Of a DNA stretch of 64,000 nucleotides, positions 1 through 9,711 are shown piece after piece. Under the pieces are notes generated by a model. The model had not been told where the DNA came from and did no database searches. It saw only the letters and a list, made by a program, of their open reading frames with translations. Source of the stretch: Agrobacterium cavarae (GTDB taxonomy: Bacteria > Pseudomonadota > Alphaproteobacteria > Rhizobiales > Rhizobiaceae); the NCBI RefSeq assembly GCF_004310285.1, contig NZ_SISF01000030.1, positions 248,001 through 312,000 on the forward strand. Reading direction: 5' to 3'. A program made the position numbers and the translations under genes. Position 1 is the first letter of the stretch; each line of letters begins with the position of its first letter.

Positions 1-160
1 TAGCCGCGGCTAACACGATGAAGAGGCGATCCGCCTCACGCCTTTGCCAAGCAACCAAACTCTATTTCTGATTCAAAATGCCGTTGTATGACGCTGAAAA
101 GATTCATGTTTGGCTTAAGAAATGCCTATTGCGTCAAAAAGAGAATCGGCGCTTATATCC

Positions 161-203
161 CAGTTGCGGAAAAATCCGATTTCGACGGAAAAAACCGCAA
201 CTG
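161..203. promoter_or_regulatory. Inverted repeat upstream of repA
   Basis: A perfect 9-base inverted repeat, CAGTTGCGG at 161-169 and CCGCAACTG at 195-203, lies 25 bases before the repA start. In repABC replicons the repA promoter region is the target of RepA/RepB autorepression, so an operator is the likely role. I could not find a convincing 16-base parS palindrome elsewhere in the locus, so a centromere role is not excluded. Confidence 0.45.
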
Positions 204-227
204 ATCTAACGAGCGGAAAAGAGAGAA

Positions 228-1442
228 ATGACACCTGGTGCTGACCCCAACATTGCTGAGAGAGCGCCCGATCTCACGAGCCTCATCTTACAGCATTCGG
301 CAGCTTTGTCTGCACAGCTTCAGGCGCACAATGCTCACACATTTGCGCCGTTGTCCGAAAAGACCATGCGCACATTCTCTCCTTCCGAGACAGCAAAGCT
401 GATCGGCATTGGTGAGGCCTATCTTCGCCAGATCGCCGCCGAGATGCCGGACCTCAGCGCATCGCAGAGCGGCGGTCGCCGCAGCTATTCCGTCGACGAC
501 ATCCACGCGATCCGCAAACACCTAGATCAGGGTGCCCGCGGTACACGCCGCTATCTGCCGCATCGCCGTGAAGGTGAGGCGCTCCAGGTCGTCGCAGTCA
601 TGAATTTCAAGGGCGGCTCAGGCAAGACGACCACCTCCGCGCATCTCGCTCAATATCTGGCGTTGCGCGGCTATCGCGTTCTCGCCATCGACCTTGACCC
701 GCAGGCCAGTCTGTCCGCCCTCTTCGGTCACCAGCCTGAATTGGATGTCGGTCCAAACGAAACACTATACGGTGCTATCCGCTACGACGATGAACAGCGT
801 CCTGTCGCAGAAATTGTCAGAGGCACCTACATCCCTGACCTCCACATCATTCCCGGCAATCTGGAACTCATGGAGTTCGAGCACGATACGCCTCGTGCTT
901 TGATGCGCCGCGCGCCTGGCGACACGTTGTTCTTCGCCCGCATCGGTCAGGCAATCGCTCAGGTGCAGAACTTCTACGACGTCGTTGTCATCGATTGCCC
1001 TCCACAGCTCGGCTATCTGACACTGTCTGCCCTGACGGCAGCGACCTCGGTTCTCGTTACCGTTCATCCGCAAATGCTCGACGTGATGTCGATGAATCAG
1101 TTTCTGGCAATGACCGGCGATCTTCTCTCTGAAATCGGCCGTGCCGGTGCGCGCTCGGATTATCATTGGATGCGTTATCTGGTGACGCGCTTCGAACCGA
1201 GCGACGGACCACAGAACCAGATGGTGGCGTTCCTCCGTTCCATCTTCGGTGAGAACGTTCTGAACCATCCAATGCTGAAGAGCACGGCGATCTCCGACGC
1301 CGGTTTGACCAATCAGACCCTGTTTGAAGTTGAACGGACCCTCTTCACACGGTCGACCTATGACCGTGCCTTGGAAGCCATGACTAACGTAAATGCCGAA
1401 ATTGAAGGCCTGATAAAAAAAGCGTGGGGTAGAACCGCATGA
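228..1442 (+). CDS. repA: Plasmid partitioning protein RepA (ParA-type ATPase)
   Basis: 404-residue ParA-family ATPase that segregates repABC replicons and represses its own operon. An N-terminal helix-turn-helix region (about residues 45-110) precedes the deviant Walker A motif KGGSGKTT near residue 130, the DLDPQASLS stretch and the DCPPQLG Walker B region. The length is normal for rhizobial RepA. The first of three genes in the order repA-repB-repC; its TGA overlaps the repB ATG (ATGA), so the two are translationally coupled. The upstream inverted repeat at 161-203 is a candidate operator. Confidence 0.95.
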   Translation: MTPGADPNIAERAPDLTSLILQHSAALSAQLQAHNAHTFAPLSEKTMRTFSPSETAKLIGIGEAYLRQIAAEMPDLSASQSGGRRSYSVDDIHAIRKHLDQGARGTRRYLPHRREGEALQVVAVMNFKGGSGKTTTSAHLAQYLALRGYRVLAIDLDPQASLSALFGHQPELDVGPNETLYGAIRYDDEQRPVAEIVRGTYIPDLHIIPGNLELMEFEHDTPRALMRRAPGDTLFFARIGQAIAQVQNFYDVVVIDCPPQLGYLTLSALTAATSVLVTVHPQMLDVMSMNQFLAMTGDLLSEIGRAGARSDYHWMRYLVTRFEPSDGPQNQMVAFLRSIFGENVLNHPMLKSTAISDAGLTNQTLFEVERTLFTRSTYDRALEAMTNVNAEIEGLIKKAWGRTA

Positions 1443-2452
1443 GCAGAAAGCAAATCTTCGCCAATCTCGGTGGCACCGGTGCCGATAACAACGAAGCCGC
1501 TGCGGACCGTCCGCGCCCACGTATTCGGCCTATTCTCGGCTCGCCGGATCTGGTTACCGATACGGTCAACTCGCCCGTTGGAATGATCGGTCAGTCTCTC
1601 AACGAAGTTTCCGAACGCAGCAAGCGTGCCGAGGAAATCGAAAAGAAGCTGGCTGAAGGCCTGGCGATCGTTGCGCTTGATCCTGCCGATATCGATCCGT
1701 CCTTTATCCCAGACCGCATGCCGGCATCGCGTGAGGCAGATGTGGGTCTGGTCGAAGCCATTCGTGAGCAGGGCCAACAGGTCCCGATCCTGGTTCGCCC
1801 GCATCCAGATAGGCCCGGCCGCTATCAGGTCGCCTTCGGACATCGTCGTCTGCGTGCTGTCGCGGAAATCGGTATTCCTGTTCGTGCCGTCGTTCGTGAT
1901 CTGACAGACGAGCAGCTTGTCGTCGCACAGGGTCAGGAAAACAACGAGCGCCGAGATCTCAGCTACATCGAGAAGGCGCGCTTTGCACAGAAGCTGCAGC
2001 TCAGGTTTTCGCGTGAGACCATCATGGCGGCGATGTCTCTCTACAAGAGCGATCTTTCCAACATGCTCTCGGTCGTAGGCCGCATTCCCGATGACATCGT
2101 GGACAAGGTTGGTCCTGCTCCTGGCGTTGGCCGTCGTAACTGGATGGATCTCGCTGATCAGCTGACGTCATCCAAGGTGAATGATGTCGCACGGTCCTTC
2201 CTTGAAGACGATCGCATCGAAAGGCTCGCCTCGGAAGAACGTTTCAAGGCTCTGCTGGAGTATCTCAAGCCGAAGGTGGAACCCAAGCGCAGCGGTGTTC
2301 TCGCGTCGAAGAGCGGTCAAAAACTCGCGAAGATCGTCGAGACGGACCGTAAGATCGATATCTCCATCGACCGTAAGGAAGCTCCTGAGTTCGCGTCTTT
2401 CGTTCTGGAGCATCTGCAGGCTCTGTTTGAGGAGCACCGGTCTAAACAATAG
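1439..2452 (+). CDS. repB: Plasmid partitioning protein RepB (ParB-type)
   Basis: 337-residue ParB-family centromere-binding protein. It starts with the RepB-typical MSRKQIFANL, has the ParB core near residues 95-160 (VRPHPDRPGRYQVAFGHRRL, then the ENNERRDLSYIEKA box) and a central helix-turn-helix (ETIMAAMSLYKSDLSNML). It works with RepA on a parS site to partition the replicon. It overlaps repA by four bases. A 292-base gap to repC follows, holding the antisense RNA. Confidence 0.95.
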   Translation: MSRKQIFANLGGTGADNNEAAADRPRPRIRPILGSPDLVTDTVNSPVGMIGQSLNEVSERSKRAEEIEKKLAEGLAIVALDPADIDPSFIPDRMPASREADVGLVEAIREQGQQVPILVRPHPDRPGRYQVAFGHRRLRAVAEIGIPVRAVVRDLTDEQLVVAQGQENNERRDLSYIEKARFAQKLQLRFSRETIMAAMSLYKSDLSNMLSVVGRIPDDIVDKVGPAPGVGRRNWMDLADQLTSSKVNDVARSFLEDDRIERLASEERFKALLEYLKPKVEPKRSGVLASKSGQKLAKIVETDRKIDISIDRKEAPEFASFVLEHLQALFEEHRSKQ

Positions 2453-2597
2453 TGCCCGTCTGCGCGAGGTCAACCGAGGCTTTGCGATAGCGACGGGTTC
2501 GAACACGACATCCAAGCGCGAGACGGCTTTCTCAAGATTCGACGCGCTTTAACGAAACCAACGAGTGAAACAGAAACAGGAGCATCTGGCCCAAAAG

Positions 2598-2646
2598 AAA
2601 AAAGCCCCCGAACGTTGCCGCGCGGAAGCCTTTCTTTGATTTAAGC
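2598..2646 (-). ncRNA. repABC counter-transcribed antisense RNA (incompatibility RNA)
   Basis: All known repABC loci encode a small antisense RNA between repB and repC that lowers RepC synthesis. Here the minus strand shows TTGACT (2676-2681) as a -35, GATTCT 17 bases on (2653-2658) as a -10, and an intrinsic terminator: a 7-bp stem GCTTCCG/CGGGGGC (2623-2629 with 2604-2610, two G-U pairs) followed by six T (2598-2603). The predicted transcript is about 49 nt, close to the published size class. Ends are predicted by eye. Confidence 0.75.
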
Positions 2647-2744
2647 ACCCGAAGAATCTCATTTCCGCGAATCATAGTCAAGAGTCTTGGCATCGAATTC
2701 TTTTCGGTGAGCGATTTTCTTTTGCCTTTTTGAAGGTGAAAGAC

Positions 2745-3998
2745 ATGAATAGCGATACTGTAACGACGCCCTTTGGGCGGCGAGGGGTTAGTTATGCCCA
2801 ACTCGCACATCAATTTGCGTCTCAACGCATCAATACGGAACATTCCATCGACAAGTGGAAACTCTTCCGTCGCATCTGTGAAGCAAGAACCGTCCTAGGC
2901 GTTTCGGACCGGTCTCTGGCCGTTCTCAACGCACTTCTCAGCTTCTATCCGAAAACGGAACTGTCCGACGAACATGGTTTGGTGGTCTTCCCATCCAACG
3001 ACCAACTGTCACTGCGGGCCCATGGAATGTCAGAGCAGACATTGCGCCGGCATCTTGCAGCACTCGTCGACGCTGGTCTCATTCTGCGCAAGGATAGTCC
3101 AAACGGAAAACGCTATGCCAGAAAGAACCGCGCGGGCAGTATCAGCGATGCTTTCGGATTCTCGCTCGCACCTCTCATAGCACGCTCCGACGAGATCGAA
3201 GCCATTGCGGGCATGCTGGCCGAGGAGCGCCTTCAGCTCCAGCGCATGCGTGAAAAGATCAGCCTGTGCCGGCGTGACATTGTCAAACTCATCGAACTTC
3301 TTGCCGACTGCACCGACCAAGAACGACTGGATGTCTTTCACGCACGTCAAATCGTCATCACTGCGAAGATGGATCGCAAGACAAAGGCACCGCAGCTCAA
3401 CCTAATTCTCGATGAACTGAGCGAAATCCGGGCTGATATTGCTAAGCTTTTGGAAAAACAGCTAGAAATCGAAAAAATAAGCGCCAATGCCTATCAAAAT
3501 GAGCGGCTTATACAGAGTTCAGAATCCGAATCCTATTTTGAAGATGGCAGCCCTGTGGAAAACGCGGACGCTCCGGACGCGGAAACTGTGGAGGCATATC
3601 CATTGGCGATCAACGCAAACCAATCCTCGAAAAGCGAGGGAACCCTCAGAGAAGAGAAATATGATCTCCAGACGGTGCTACGAGCATGCCCTGAGATCGC
3701 GCTTTACGGCCCCAATGGCACTGTGAGGAGTTGGATGGACCTCAAAACTGCAGCCAATGTGGTGAAAACCATGCTCTCTATCAGTCAATCGGCTTATGAT
3801 GAAGCAGAGAGACAGGTAGGCCCACAAGCCACCAGTGCAATCATAGCGTGTATTCTAGAGAGATCTGGACAGATCAATTCCGCCGGTGGCTATCTACGAA
3901 GCCTGATCAAAAAGAGGCATAGCAACAGCTTCAGTGTGAAACCGATGCTAATGGCGCTTCTTCGTTCGAAAATGTCAGCTAACCTGGCTCCAGCATGA
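2745..3998 (+). CDS. repC: Replication initiator RepC
   Basis: 417-residue initiator of repABC replicons; the origin is generally inside this gene. The start is taken at ATG 2745 (MNSDTVTTPFGRR, the usual RepC N-terminus) because AAGGTG sits 6 bases upstream; an upstream in-frame TTG at 2730 overlaps that ribosome site and is unlikely. The winged-helix DNA-binding half covers about residues 30-160 (SDEHGLVVFPSNDQLSLRAH). A coiled-coil-like, Lys/Glu-rich middle follows and the RepC C-terminal domain ends near SGQINSAGGYLRSL. Expression should be limited by the antisense RNA just upstream. Confidence 0.95.
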   Translation: MNSDTVTTPFGRRGVSYAQLAHQFASQRINTEHSIDKWKLFRRICEARTVLGVSDRSLAVLNALLSFYPKTELSDEHGLVVFPSNDQLSLRAHGMSEQTLRRHLAALVDAGLILRKDSPNGKRYARKNRAGSISDAFGFSLAPLIARSDEIEAIAGMLAEERLQLQRMREKISLCRRDIVKLIELLADCTDQERLDVFHARQIVITAKMDRKTKAPQLNLILDELSEIRADIAKLLEKQLEIEKISANAYQNERLIQSSESESYFEDGSPVENADAPDAETVEAYPLAINANQSSKSEGTLREEKYDLQTVLRACPEIALYGPNGTVRSWMDLKTAANVVKTMLSISQSAYDEAERQVGPQATSAIIACILERSGQINSAGGYLRSLIKKRHSNSFSVKPMLMALLRSKMSANLAPA

Positions 3999-4147
3999 CT
4001 TCGTTGCTGAAAACACCTCCTATGCCGCATATTCGGCCTGCTGAACCAAAAGGGCGAAGACAACGACCGAGATCAAAACCAGTACCGTAGACACACCATC
4101 CCTTCGCAATCTGCATTGGGCTTCCCATATCAGAAACAAGAAGAGCA

Positions 4148-5521
4148 ATGACACGGAGCAGCCCATTGAACGACCAGAGCGTATCACTGAAGCCCATGGG
4201 ACCTGTAACGGAAGCGTCGACGGCCAGAGCGCTGCTGGCGCTTATCCGCAACCCACTCGAAGCATTGCCACCGGCAGTCTTCACCGAACCGCTGGTGTTT
4301 TCAAAAGTCGCCGGGCGGGTCAGCATCTACATCTGCGACCCAACGCTGATCCATGAGGCGCTTGTGAAGAATGCGGATGTGTTGGGAAAGGGCGATCAGG
4401 TTCGTCGTGCACTTGGCCCCGCGCTTGGGTCAGGACTATTGACGGCCGACGGGGCACACTGGAAATGGCAACGCCAGTCAGTCGCCAGCGCGTTTCGCCC
4501 ATCTTCGTTGACGGCACTTCAACCTGCCATGCTCGACGCTGCAAGACAAACGCGCGACCGATTGTTGGGCCACCAAGGTGAAACGGTCGATGTCGGCCAC
4601 GAGATGATGAAGACGACCTTCGATATCATTGTCGAAACGATGATGTCCGGTGGTCATGGCATTGATGTTGAACGGGTTGAACGCAGCATCACCGACTATC
4701 TTCGCCCTAGCGGCTGGACCTTTGCACTTGGTGTCGTCGGTGCACCGGACTGGACTCCCTATCCGGGAAGACAGCGGGCCATGAGGGCGGTGGAATTTTT
4801 GCGCTCGAGCCTGATGAGCGTCTTGGAAGAGCGCCGGCGCAACCCGTCAGATCGTCAGGATCTCGTGTCCATGCTGATCTCCGCGAGCGATCCCGAAACC
4901 GGGCGTATGATGACCGATGTCGAGATCATCGATAATCTCATGACCTTCATCACGGCCGGCCATGAAACGACAGCTCTTGGTCTCGCCTGGACCTTCGATC
5001 TTCTGGCGCGGAATCCCGAATGCGAGGCCCGGCTGTTGGCGGAAATCGAAGAGGTCACGCGAGGCGGGGAGGTGAGGCCGGAGCACATCGGGGAGTTTAA
5101 TTACACGAGGCAGGTGTTTTCCGAAGCAATGCGGCTTTATCCACCAGCGCCGATCATTACGCGAACGGCGCTAAAGGACTTCAAGCTTGGAGATTATCTT
5201 GTGCCGGAAGGCACCGTCATGTTCGTTCCGATCTATGCCGTCCATCACCACGCCGCGATCTGGAATGAACCGGAGAAATTCGATCCCGACAGGTTCCTGA
5301 CTGACGCGACGAAGGCCCGGCACCGTTATGCCTATATGCCTTTTGGGGCAGGCCCGCGCGTGTGCATCGGCAACGCTTTCGCCGTGATGGAAGCCGTCGC
5401 GGTTTTGGCTGTTATCTTGCAGAAGCTGCGATTGAGAACAGACGGCATCACGCCCGAGCCGCTGATGAAGGTAACGCTGAGACCGAAAACCAGCCTGAAG
5501 ATGAAGGTTGCATCAGCGTGA
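4148..5521 (+). CDS. Cytochrome P450
   Basis: 457-residue soluble P450 monooxygenase. Diagnostic motifs are all present: the I-helix oxygen-binding AGHETTALGLAW near residue 273, the K-helix ExxR in EAMRLYPPAP, and the haem-ligand loop FGAGPRVCIGNAFA with Cys near residue 406. No membrane anchor or fused reductase is seen, so electrons must come from ferredoxin or flavodoxin partners encoded elsewhere. It stands alone 150 bases after repC. The substrate cannot be told; the PxxPxxxR helix region and length resemble the bacterial group related to fatty-acid/CYP102-like enzymes. Confidence 0.9.
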   Translation: MTRSSPLNDQSVSLKPMGPVTEASTARALLALIRNPLEALPPAVFTEPLVFSKVAGRVSIYICDPTLIHEALVKNADVLGKGDQVRRALGPALGSGLLTADGAHWKWQRQSVASAFRPSSLTALQPAMLDAARQTRDRLLGHQGETVDVGHEMMKTTFDIIVETMMSGGHGIDVERVERSITDYLRPSGWTFALGVVGAPDWTPYPGRQRAMRAVEFLRSSLMSVLEERRRNPSDRQDLVSMLISASDPETGRMMTDVEIIDNLMTFITAGHETTALGLAWTFDLLARNPECEARLLAEIEEVTRGGEVRPEHIGEFNYTRQVFSEAMRLYPPAPIITRTALKDFKLGDYLVPEGTVMFVPIYAVHHHAAIWNEPEKFDPDRFLTDATKARHRYAYMPFGAGPRVCIGNAFAVMEAVAVLAVILQKLRLRTDGITPEPLMKVTLRPKTSLKMKVASA

Positions 5522-5558
5522 TACTGGGCTGAGAGCCATGTGCAGGCTTGCAAGAAAA

Positions 5559-5582
5559 TGGCCAGCGGATCGTCGCTGGCCA
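5559..5582. terminator. Bidirectional terminator between convergent genes
   Basis: A 9-bp perfect stem TGGCCAGCG/CGCTGGCCA (5559-5567 and 5574-5582) with a 6-base loop lies between the P450 gene (plus) and the convergent PNPOx-fold gene (minus). A TTTTC tract follows on the minus strand, so it is best as the terminator of the minus-strand gene but can serve both. Confidence 0.6.
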
Positions 5583-5590
5583 TAATGGTT

Positions 5591-6073
5591 TCACATATCG
5601 ACTTTGGCGTTTTCGCCCATATCTGGACGAGTGTTGCTGACGGCTGCGGCGGCCATCTTGATGTAGCTAATGACGGTGCCGGGGCTGTCCCAGTACTCAG
5701 CGGAGGAAGGCATGACTTTCAGGACACGAATGGACGGGTCTTCTGCACTGTCCCACCAGGCTTTCGCCGGCGTCGACCACAAGTCTCGGATCCGCTCAAG
5801 GTCGTTTTGAACCTCAGCGGTACCGGAAATCGAAACGTATTTCTGTCCCTTCGAGTCGGCGAAGGCGAGGCAGACATTTGGGTGTCGGGCGATCTCCTCA
5901 TCCTTGTGACTAGCAACATCGGTGAGGAAGTAAAAAGCATTCTCCAATCGCTCTGCATGCGCTGCCATGGGACGTGCGCGAAGATCGGAACCGGTCTGCG
6001 TTGTCAGCATGCAAAAGCCTATCTTTTCAGCCAGATCCCAAACCTTGGTGGTGTCGTCTTCGATATGTGCCAT
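5591..6073 (-). CDS. Pyridoxamine 5'-phosphate oxidase-fold protein (general stress protein 26-like)
   Basis: 160-residue flavin-binding split-barrel protein. The pattern IGFCMLTTQTGSDLRARPM, FYFLTDVASHKDEEI and VCLAFADSKGQKYVSISGTAEV is that of the general stress protein 26 / COG3871 branch, which binds FMN or FAD; the physiological substrate of this branch is generally unknown. Start chosen at ATG 6071-6073 because GAGGAGGG lies just upstream; an earlier in-frame start would span that site. It is divergent from the PPC-domain gene at 6194, sharing a 120-base promoter region. Confidence 0.8.
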   Translation of the reverse strand: MAHIEDDTTKVWDLAEKIGFCMLTTQTGSDLRARPMAAHAERLENAFYFLTDVASHKDEEIARHPNVCLAFADSKGQKYVSISGTAEVQNDLERIRDLWSTPAKAWWDSAEDPSIRVLKVMPSSAEYWDSPGTVISYIKMAAAAVSNTRPDMGENAKVDM

Positions 6074-6193
6074 CTGGCCCTCCTCTGATCGATCCCCCTT
6101 CAACGAGCTTCGCTATGACATCGTTCCTCTCAAGGAACTTCGAACGCACATGGCCATTTTTCCTTCAGGTCCTATCGGCAGAGAGACAATCAC

Positions 6194-6637
6194 ATGCAAA
6201 GCAAAGAACTGGGTAAAAGCGATCCATGGAGCGAACGCAACTTCGTGCTCGTCCTGGACGATGGCGAAGAGGCGTTTGGCGCCATCACCAAATTCTGCGA
6301 GGAGCAGAACATCACCGGAGCCTCACTCACCGCAATCGGTGCTTTTAAACGCGCTAAGCTCGGCTTTTTCGACTTCGCTCAGAAACGCTATATCGACATT
6401 CCGGTCGATACCCAATCGGAAGTTCTAAGCGCCATCGGGGATGTGGCCGTCGATGACGAAGGAAAGGCCAGCGTCCACATGCATGCTGTTCTCGGTTTTG
6501 CCGATGGCTCAACCAAAGGAGGGCATTTCATCAGTGGCATCGTTCATCCGACATTGGAAATCATCATCCGCGAAAGTGCTGTCGCTTTGCGTCGACGCAA
6601 ACGGCCTGATCTGGGGATCGCGCTTCTCGATGTGTGA
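6194..6637 (+). CDS. PPC (DUF296) domain DNA-binding-type protein
   Basis: 147-residue single-domain protein of the PPC/DUF296 family. Visible family features are the FVLVLDDGEEAFGAITKFC opening, ASLTAIGAF, the HMHAVLGFADG segment with metal-site histidines, and the GGHFISGIVHPTLEII end. In bacteria these trimeric proteins are mostly uncharacterised; plant relatives (AHL proteins) bind AT-rich DNA. Divergently transcribed from the PNPOx-fold gene. The function in the cell is not known. Confidence 0.8.
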   Translation: MQSKELGKSDPWSERNFVLVLDDGEEAFGAITKFCEEQNITGASLTAIGAFKRAKLGFFDFAQKRYIDIPVDTQSEVLSAIGDVAVDDEGKASVHMHAVLGFADGSTKGGHFISGIVHPTLEIIIRESAVALRRRKRPDLGIALLDV

Positions 6638-6996
6638 GGGGGGTGCTTCGGATCGCGTGCCCCGGCGATGTCTCGTCTAGCGCTTGTTCAAAGCTCAATA
6701 TAAGAAATCATTAAATAAACCTTGGCGTTTAACCACCGTTGTGAATCATCTAATGATTTCAGATAGACAATGTCTTCTAAAAAGAAGCGCAGATGCCGAT
6801 ATAACAATTATCAAATTTTTATAAAATACTTTCCCTGTAAAAGACGCAATTGTGAGACGAACAGACGATCATTTTAGCAATGTAATGATTTTTATATTGA
6901 ATTTCTATTTATGGAATTCACCGTTGATATTCGACGTTAACCATTCATCAGACGTTTCGCTGGGAATTTATCTCGAATTCAACGAGAGGAAATCCT
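6638..6996. other. AT-rich intergenic region before the chemoreceptor gene
   Basis: 359 bases with no supported gene. The stretch from about 6700 to 6960 is clearly richer in A/T than its surroundings (for example runs around 6810-6835 and 6885-6915). I take it as the promoter region of the chemoreceptor gene; I could not assign -35/-10 boxes with confidence. Confidence 0.4.
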
Positions 6997-9429
6997 ATGC
7001 AGTTCCGTTCCCTGAAAAGTAAAATAGCAGTCTTATCCGCCTTCAGTGTTCTCGCGGCCGTCGGTGGACTGTTGACCTACAGCCTTATAGCAACGCAGAA
7101 CAGTCAAGCGGTGGTCGCAGAGAGCGTGTCGGAGTTGACGCGCGACTTGACGAAGGAAAGCCTGCAGCGCCTTGCCACAGCACAGGCTAGTAAGATCCAG
7201 GGGTCGCTCAACGAAGCTTTCGATGCCGCCCGTAACATGGCGCGTAGTTTCGAAGCCTTGACGAACGGCGATGCATCTATTCCCCCAGAGACGCGCAGAG
7301 GTCGCCTCAATCAGATCCTGCTGAATGTGCTGAAGGACAATCCAGCGTTCAACGGCACCTATAGTGCATGGGAACCGGGTGCTCTGGATGGGATGGACGA
7401 GCGTTTCAAGGACAATCGCAAGGCTGGCTCAGACGCGACGGGCCGTTTTCTGCCCTACTGGACGCGAAACGCCGCGGGTCAGATCGATATCCAGCCTCTG
7501 GTGGAATATGACAGCCGGGATCTACATCCCAATGGCGTCACGAAAGGGGGCTGGTATCTCGGTCCCCAGAGCGGTGGGGGCGAGAGCATTCTCGATCCAT
7601 TGCCCTATGTCGTTCAAGGCAAGAATGTCTATCTTGCCACCATGTCGGTGCCGATGACGGTCAACGGCCGCTTCGCGGGCGTAGCCGGCGCAGATTTTGA
7701 CCTGTCTTTCGTTCAGGAACTGGCACAGTCCGTAAAAGCCGGAATCTACAGTGGCCGGGCCGTCGTGGAAATTATCAGCCACAAGGGCCTGATCGTCGCC
7801 TCCAGCCGCAATCCTGACCTCATCGGTCAACTATTTGACCGCAACGATCCTGAACTTCGCGCCGTCCTTCAAAAAATCCAGGCCGGTGAAGCCAATGTCT
7901 ATAACGACGAAAAGGAACTGCGCGCCATCGCGCCGATCATGATCGGACGGACAAAAACGCCCTGGTCCGTCATGATCGAGGTTCCCGTCGAGGTGGCGCT
8001 CGCCAAAGCTGCCGACCTCGATCATACGCTTGCGCAGATAAGTACGCGTGACGGCTGGATGCTGGCGGCCGTGGGTCTTGCGGTCCTGCTCTTCGGTGTT
8101 GCCACAATGTGGTATGTGGCCCGCTCCATCGCGGCCCCGATCAGCGCCATGACATCGGCGATGAGCAGTCTTGCAAATGACAATTTCGAGGCCGTCATTC
8201 CCGGTATTGGACGACCCGACGAGATCGGAAAGATGGCCGCAGCCGTGCAGGTCTTCAAGGAAAATGGCCTGCGCGCACGCACGCTGGAAAGGGAGACTGA
8301 AAGCAATCGTCGTGAAACCGAGGAGGAGCGGCGTCGCAGTGCAGAGCGTGATGCCAAGCGGAACGACGAGATGCGTCACGCCACCGAAAATCTGGCTAAG
8401 GGTCTCAAGCGGGTTGCCGAGGGCGATCTGACTTTCAGCTTCGACGAGGCCTTCGCCGATGAATACGAAAGCTTGCGGCGAGATTTCAATGCAGCGGTGA
8501 CACAGTTGAGGCAGGCGATGGTTTCCGTCGCGGCGGCCACCACCGCCATCGACGATGGATCGCGTGAACTCAGCCAGGCTGCCAACGATCTTTCCAGGAG
8601 GACGGAACAACAGGCTGCCGCGCTTGAGCAAACCGCTGCGGCTCTTGACGAGATTACGGCGAACGTCTCGAGCTCAACCAAGCGAGCGCAGGAAGCGCGT
8701 ACCGTTGCGATCGATGCGAATGAGGCGGCGCGCAAATCCGGGATCGTGGTGGCAGACGCCGTGGATGCCATGAAGCGCATTGAGACGTCGTCGAGCCAGA
8801 TATCCAATATCATCGGTGTGATCGACGAAATCGCCTTCCAGACCAATCTCCTGGCTCTTAACGCCGGTGTAGAGGCGGCTCGTGCCGGCGACGCAGGCAA
8901 GGGTTTCGCTGTGGTTGCGCAGGAGGTCCGGGAACTCGCCCAGCGTTCTGCGCAGGCGGCGAAAGAAATAAAAGGGCTGATCCGCAACTCATCGATGGAA
9001 GTGGAGGGCGGTGTGAGATTGGTTCAGGAAACCGGGTCCGCTTTGAAAGCGATCGAAGACTATGTGGCGACCGTCAATCACCACATGGACGCCATCGCAA
9101 CCTCTGCACAGGAACAGTCCCTCGGTCTCTCAGAGGTCAATGCCGCCGTCAATCAGATGGACCAGACGACCCAGCAGAATGCCGCGATGGTGGAGGAGGC
9201 AAGCGCGTCCAGTACCTCGCTTGCCAACGAAGCAGATAAGCTGCGCCGGCTGGTCGCGCAGTTCGAGACCGGCGGAACGCTATCCCGACAGACCGCCGCA
9301 GCCCGGCCCGAGGCAGTCCGCTATGACCACAGGGCAACGCAATCGCCAGCGCGGCGTCTCCTCGCCAAAGTGGCAGGTGGTGTCGGGTTGCGCGGGGAGG
9401 CTGCCGCTGAAAGCTGGGAAGAATTCTAG
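6997..9429 (+). CDS. Methyl-accepting chemotaxis protein with double Cache sensor
   Basis: 810-residue transmembrane chemoreceptor. Order: N-terminal membrane helix (about residues 10-32), periplasmic dCache-type ligand domain (about 35-345, with the FNGTYSAWEPGALDG and VAGADFDLSFVQEL signatures), second membrane helix (about 350-372), HAMP linkers, and a cytoplasmic signalling tip IDEIAFQTNLLALNAGVEAARAG that contacts CheA/CheW. The protein ends in SWEEF, an xWxxF tether of the kind that recruits CheR/CheB in other receptors. A strong GAGAGGAAA ribosome site precedes the ATG. dCache domains often sense amino or organic acids; the ligand here is unknown. Confidence 0.93.
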   Translation: MQFRSLKSKIAVLSAFSVLAAVGGLLTYSLIATQNSQAVVAESVSELTRDLTKESLQRLATAQASKIQGSLNEAFDAARNMARSFEALTNGDASIPPETRRGRLNQILLNVLKDNPAFNGTYSAWEPGALDGMDERFKDNRKAGSDATGRFLPYWTRNAAGQIDIQPLVEYDSRDLHPNGVTKGGWYLGPQSGGGESILDPLPYVVQGKNVYLATMSVPMTVNGRFAGVAGADFDLSFVQELAQSVKAGIYSGRAVVEIISHKGLIVASSRNPDLIGQLFDRNDPELRAVLQKIQAGEANVYNDEKELRAIAPIMIGRTKTPWSVMIEVPVEVALAKAADLDHTLAQISTRDGWMLAAVGLAVLLFGVATMWYVARSIAAPISAMTSAMSSLANDNFEAVIPGIGRPDEIGKMAAAVQVFKENGLRARTLERETESNRRETEEERRRSAERDAKRNDEMRHATENLAKGLKRVAEGDLTFSFDEAFADEYESLRRDFNAAVTQLRQAMVSVAAATTAIDDGSRELSQAANDLSRRTEQQAAALEQTAAALDEITANVSSSTKRAQEARTVAIDANEAARKSGIVVADAVDAMKRIETSSSQISNIIGVIDEIAFQTNLLALNAGVEAARAGDAGKGFAVVAQEVRELAQRSAQAAKEIKGLIRNSSMEVEGGVRLVQETGSALKAIEDYVATVNHHMDAIATSAQEQSLGLSEVNAAVNQMDQTTQQNAAMVEEASASSTSLANEADKLRRLVAQFETGGTLSRQTAAARPEAVRYDHRATQSPARRLLAKVAGGVGLRGEAAAESWEEF

Positions 9430-9711
9430 GGTATGTCGCGCAAAACTGTGCCGGGGTTTTGCAACAACGACATGAGATAAAACAAAGAACCAAAGCGTAA
9501 TGAGCGAATTGAAAGATCGCGACAGGCTTTAAGGGAACTAGACGACGTTCATTCTGTGCCCAGGGACGGTGTTTCGACTCGTCTCTGGGCAGCACCGTTC
9601 GATAGAGACGATTGCCTGGGAAAGGCTCTGTCGCTGCAAGATAGAATGGTGCGGTGTACGTCTCTACCGGCGGACCACCGATACTCCGGGATTTTTTATT
9701 TTTAGCGCAAA
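9430..9711. other. Non-coding stretch between chemoreceptor gene and IS remnant
   Basis: 282 bases with no gene I can support. It leads into the degenerate transposase and may be part of the same inserted element; I see no terminal repeat that would mark its edge. Confidence 0.3.

Noticed and set aside
2532..2843. Minus-strand 103-codon frame across the repB-repC gap
   Set aside because: It runs through the antisense RNA, its terminator and the repC start and shows no protein family pattern.
1..4140. Search for a repABC parS palindrome (GTT-N10-AAC form)
   Set aside because: Scanning by eye around repA-repB and after repC gave no convincing match; only the 161-203 inverted repeat is reported.
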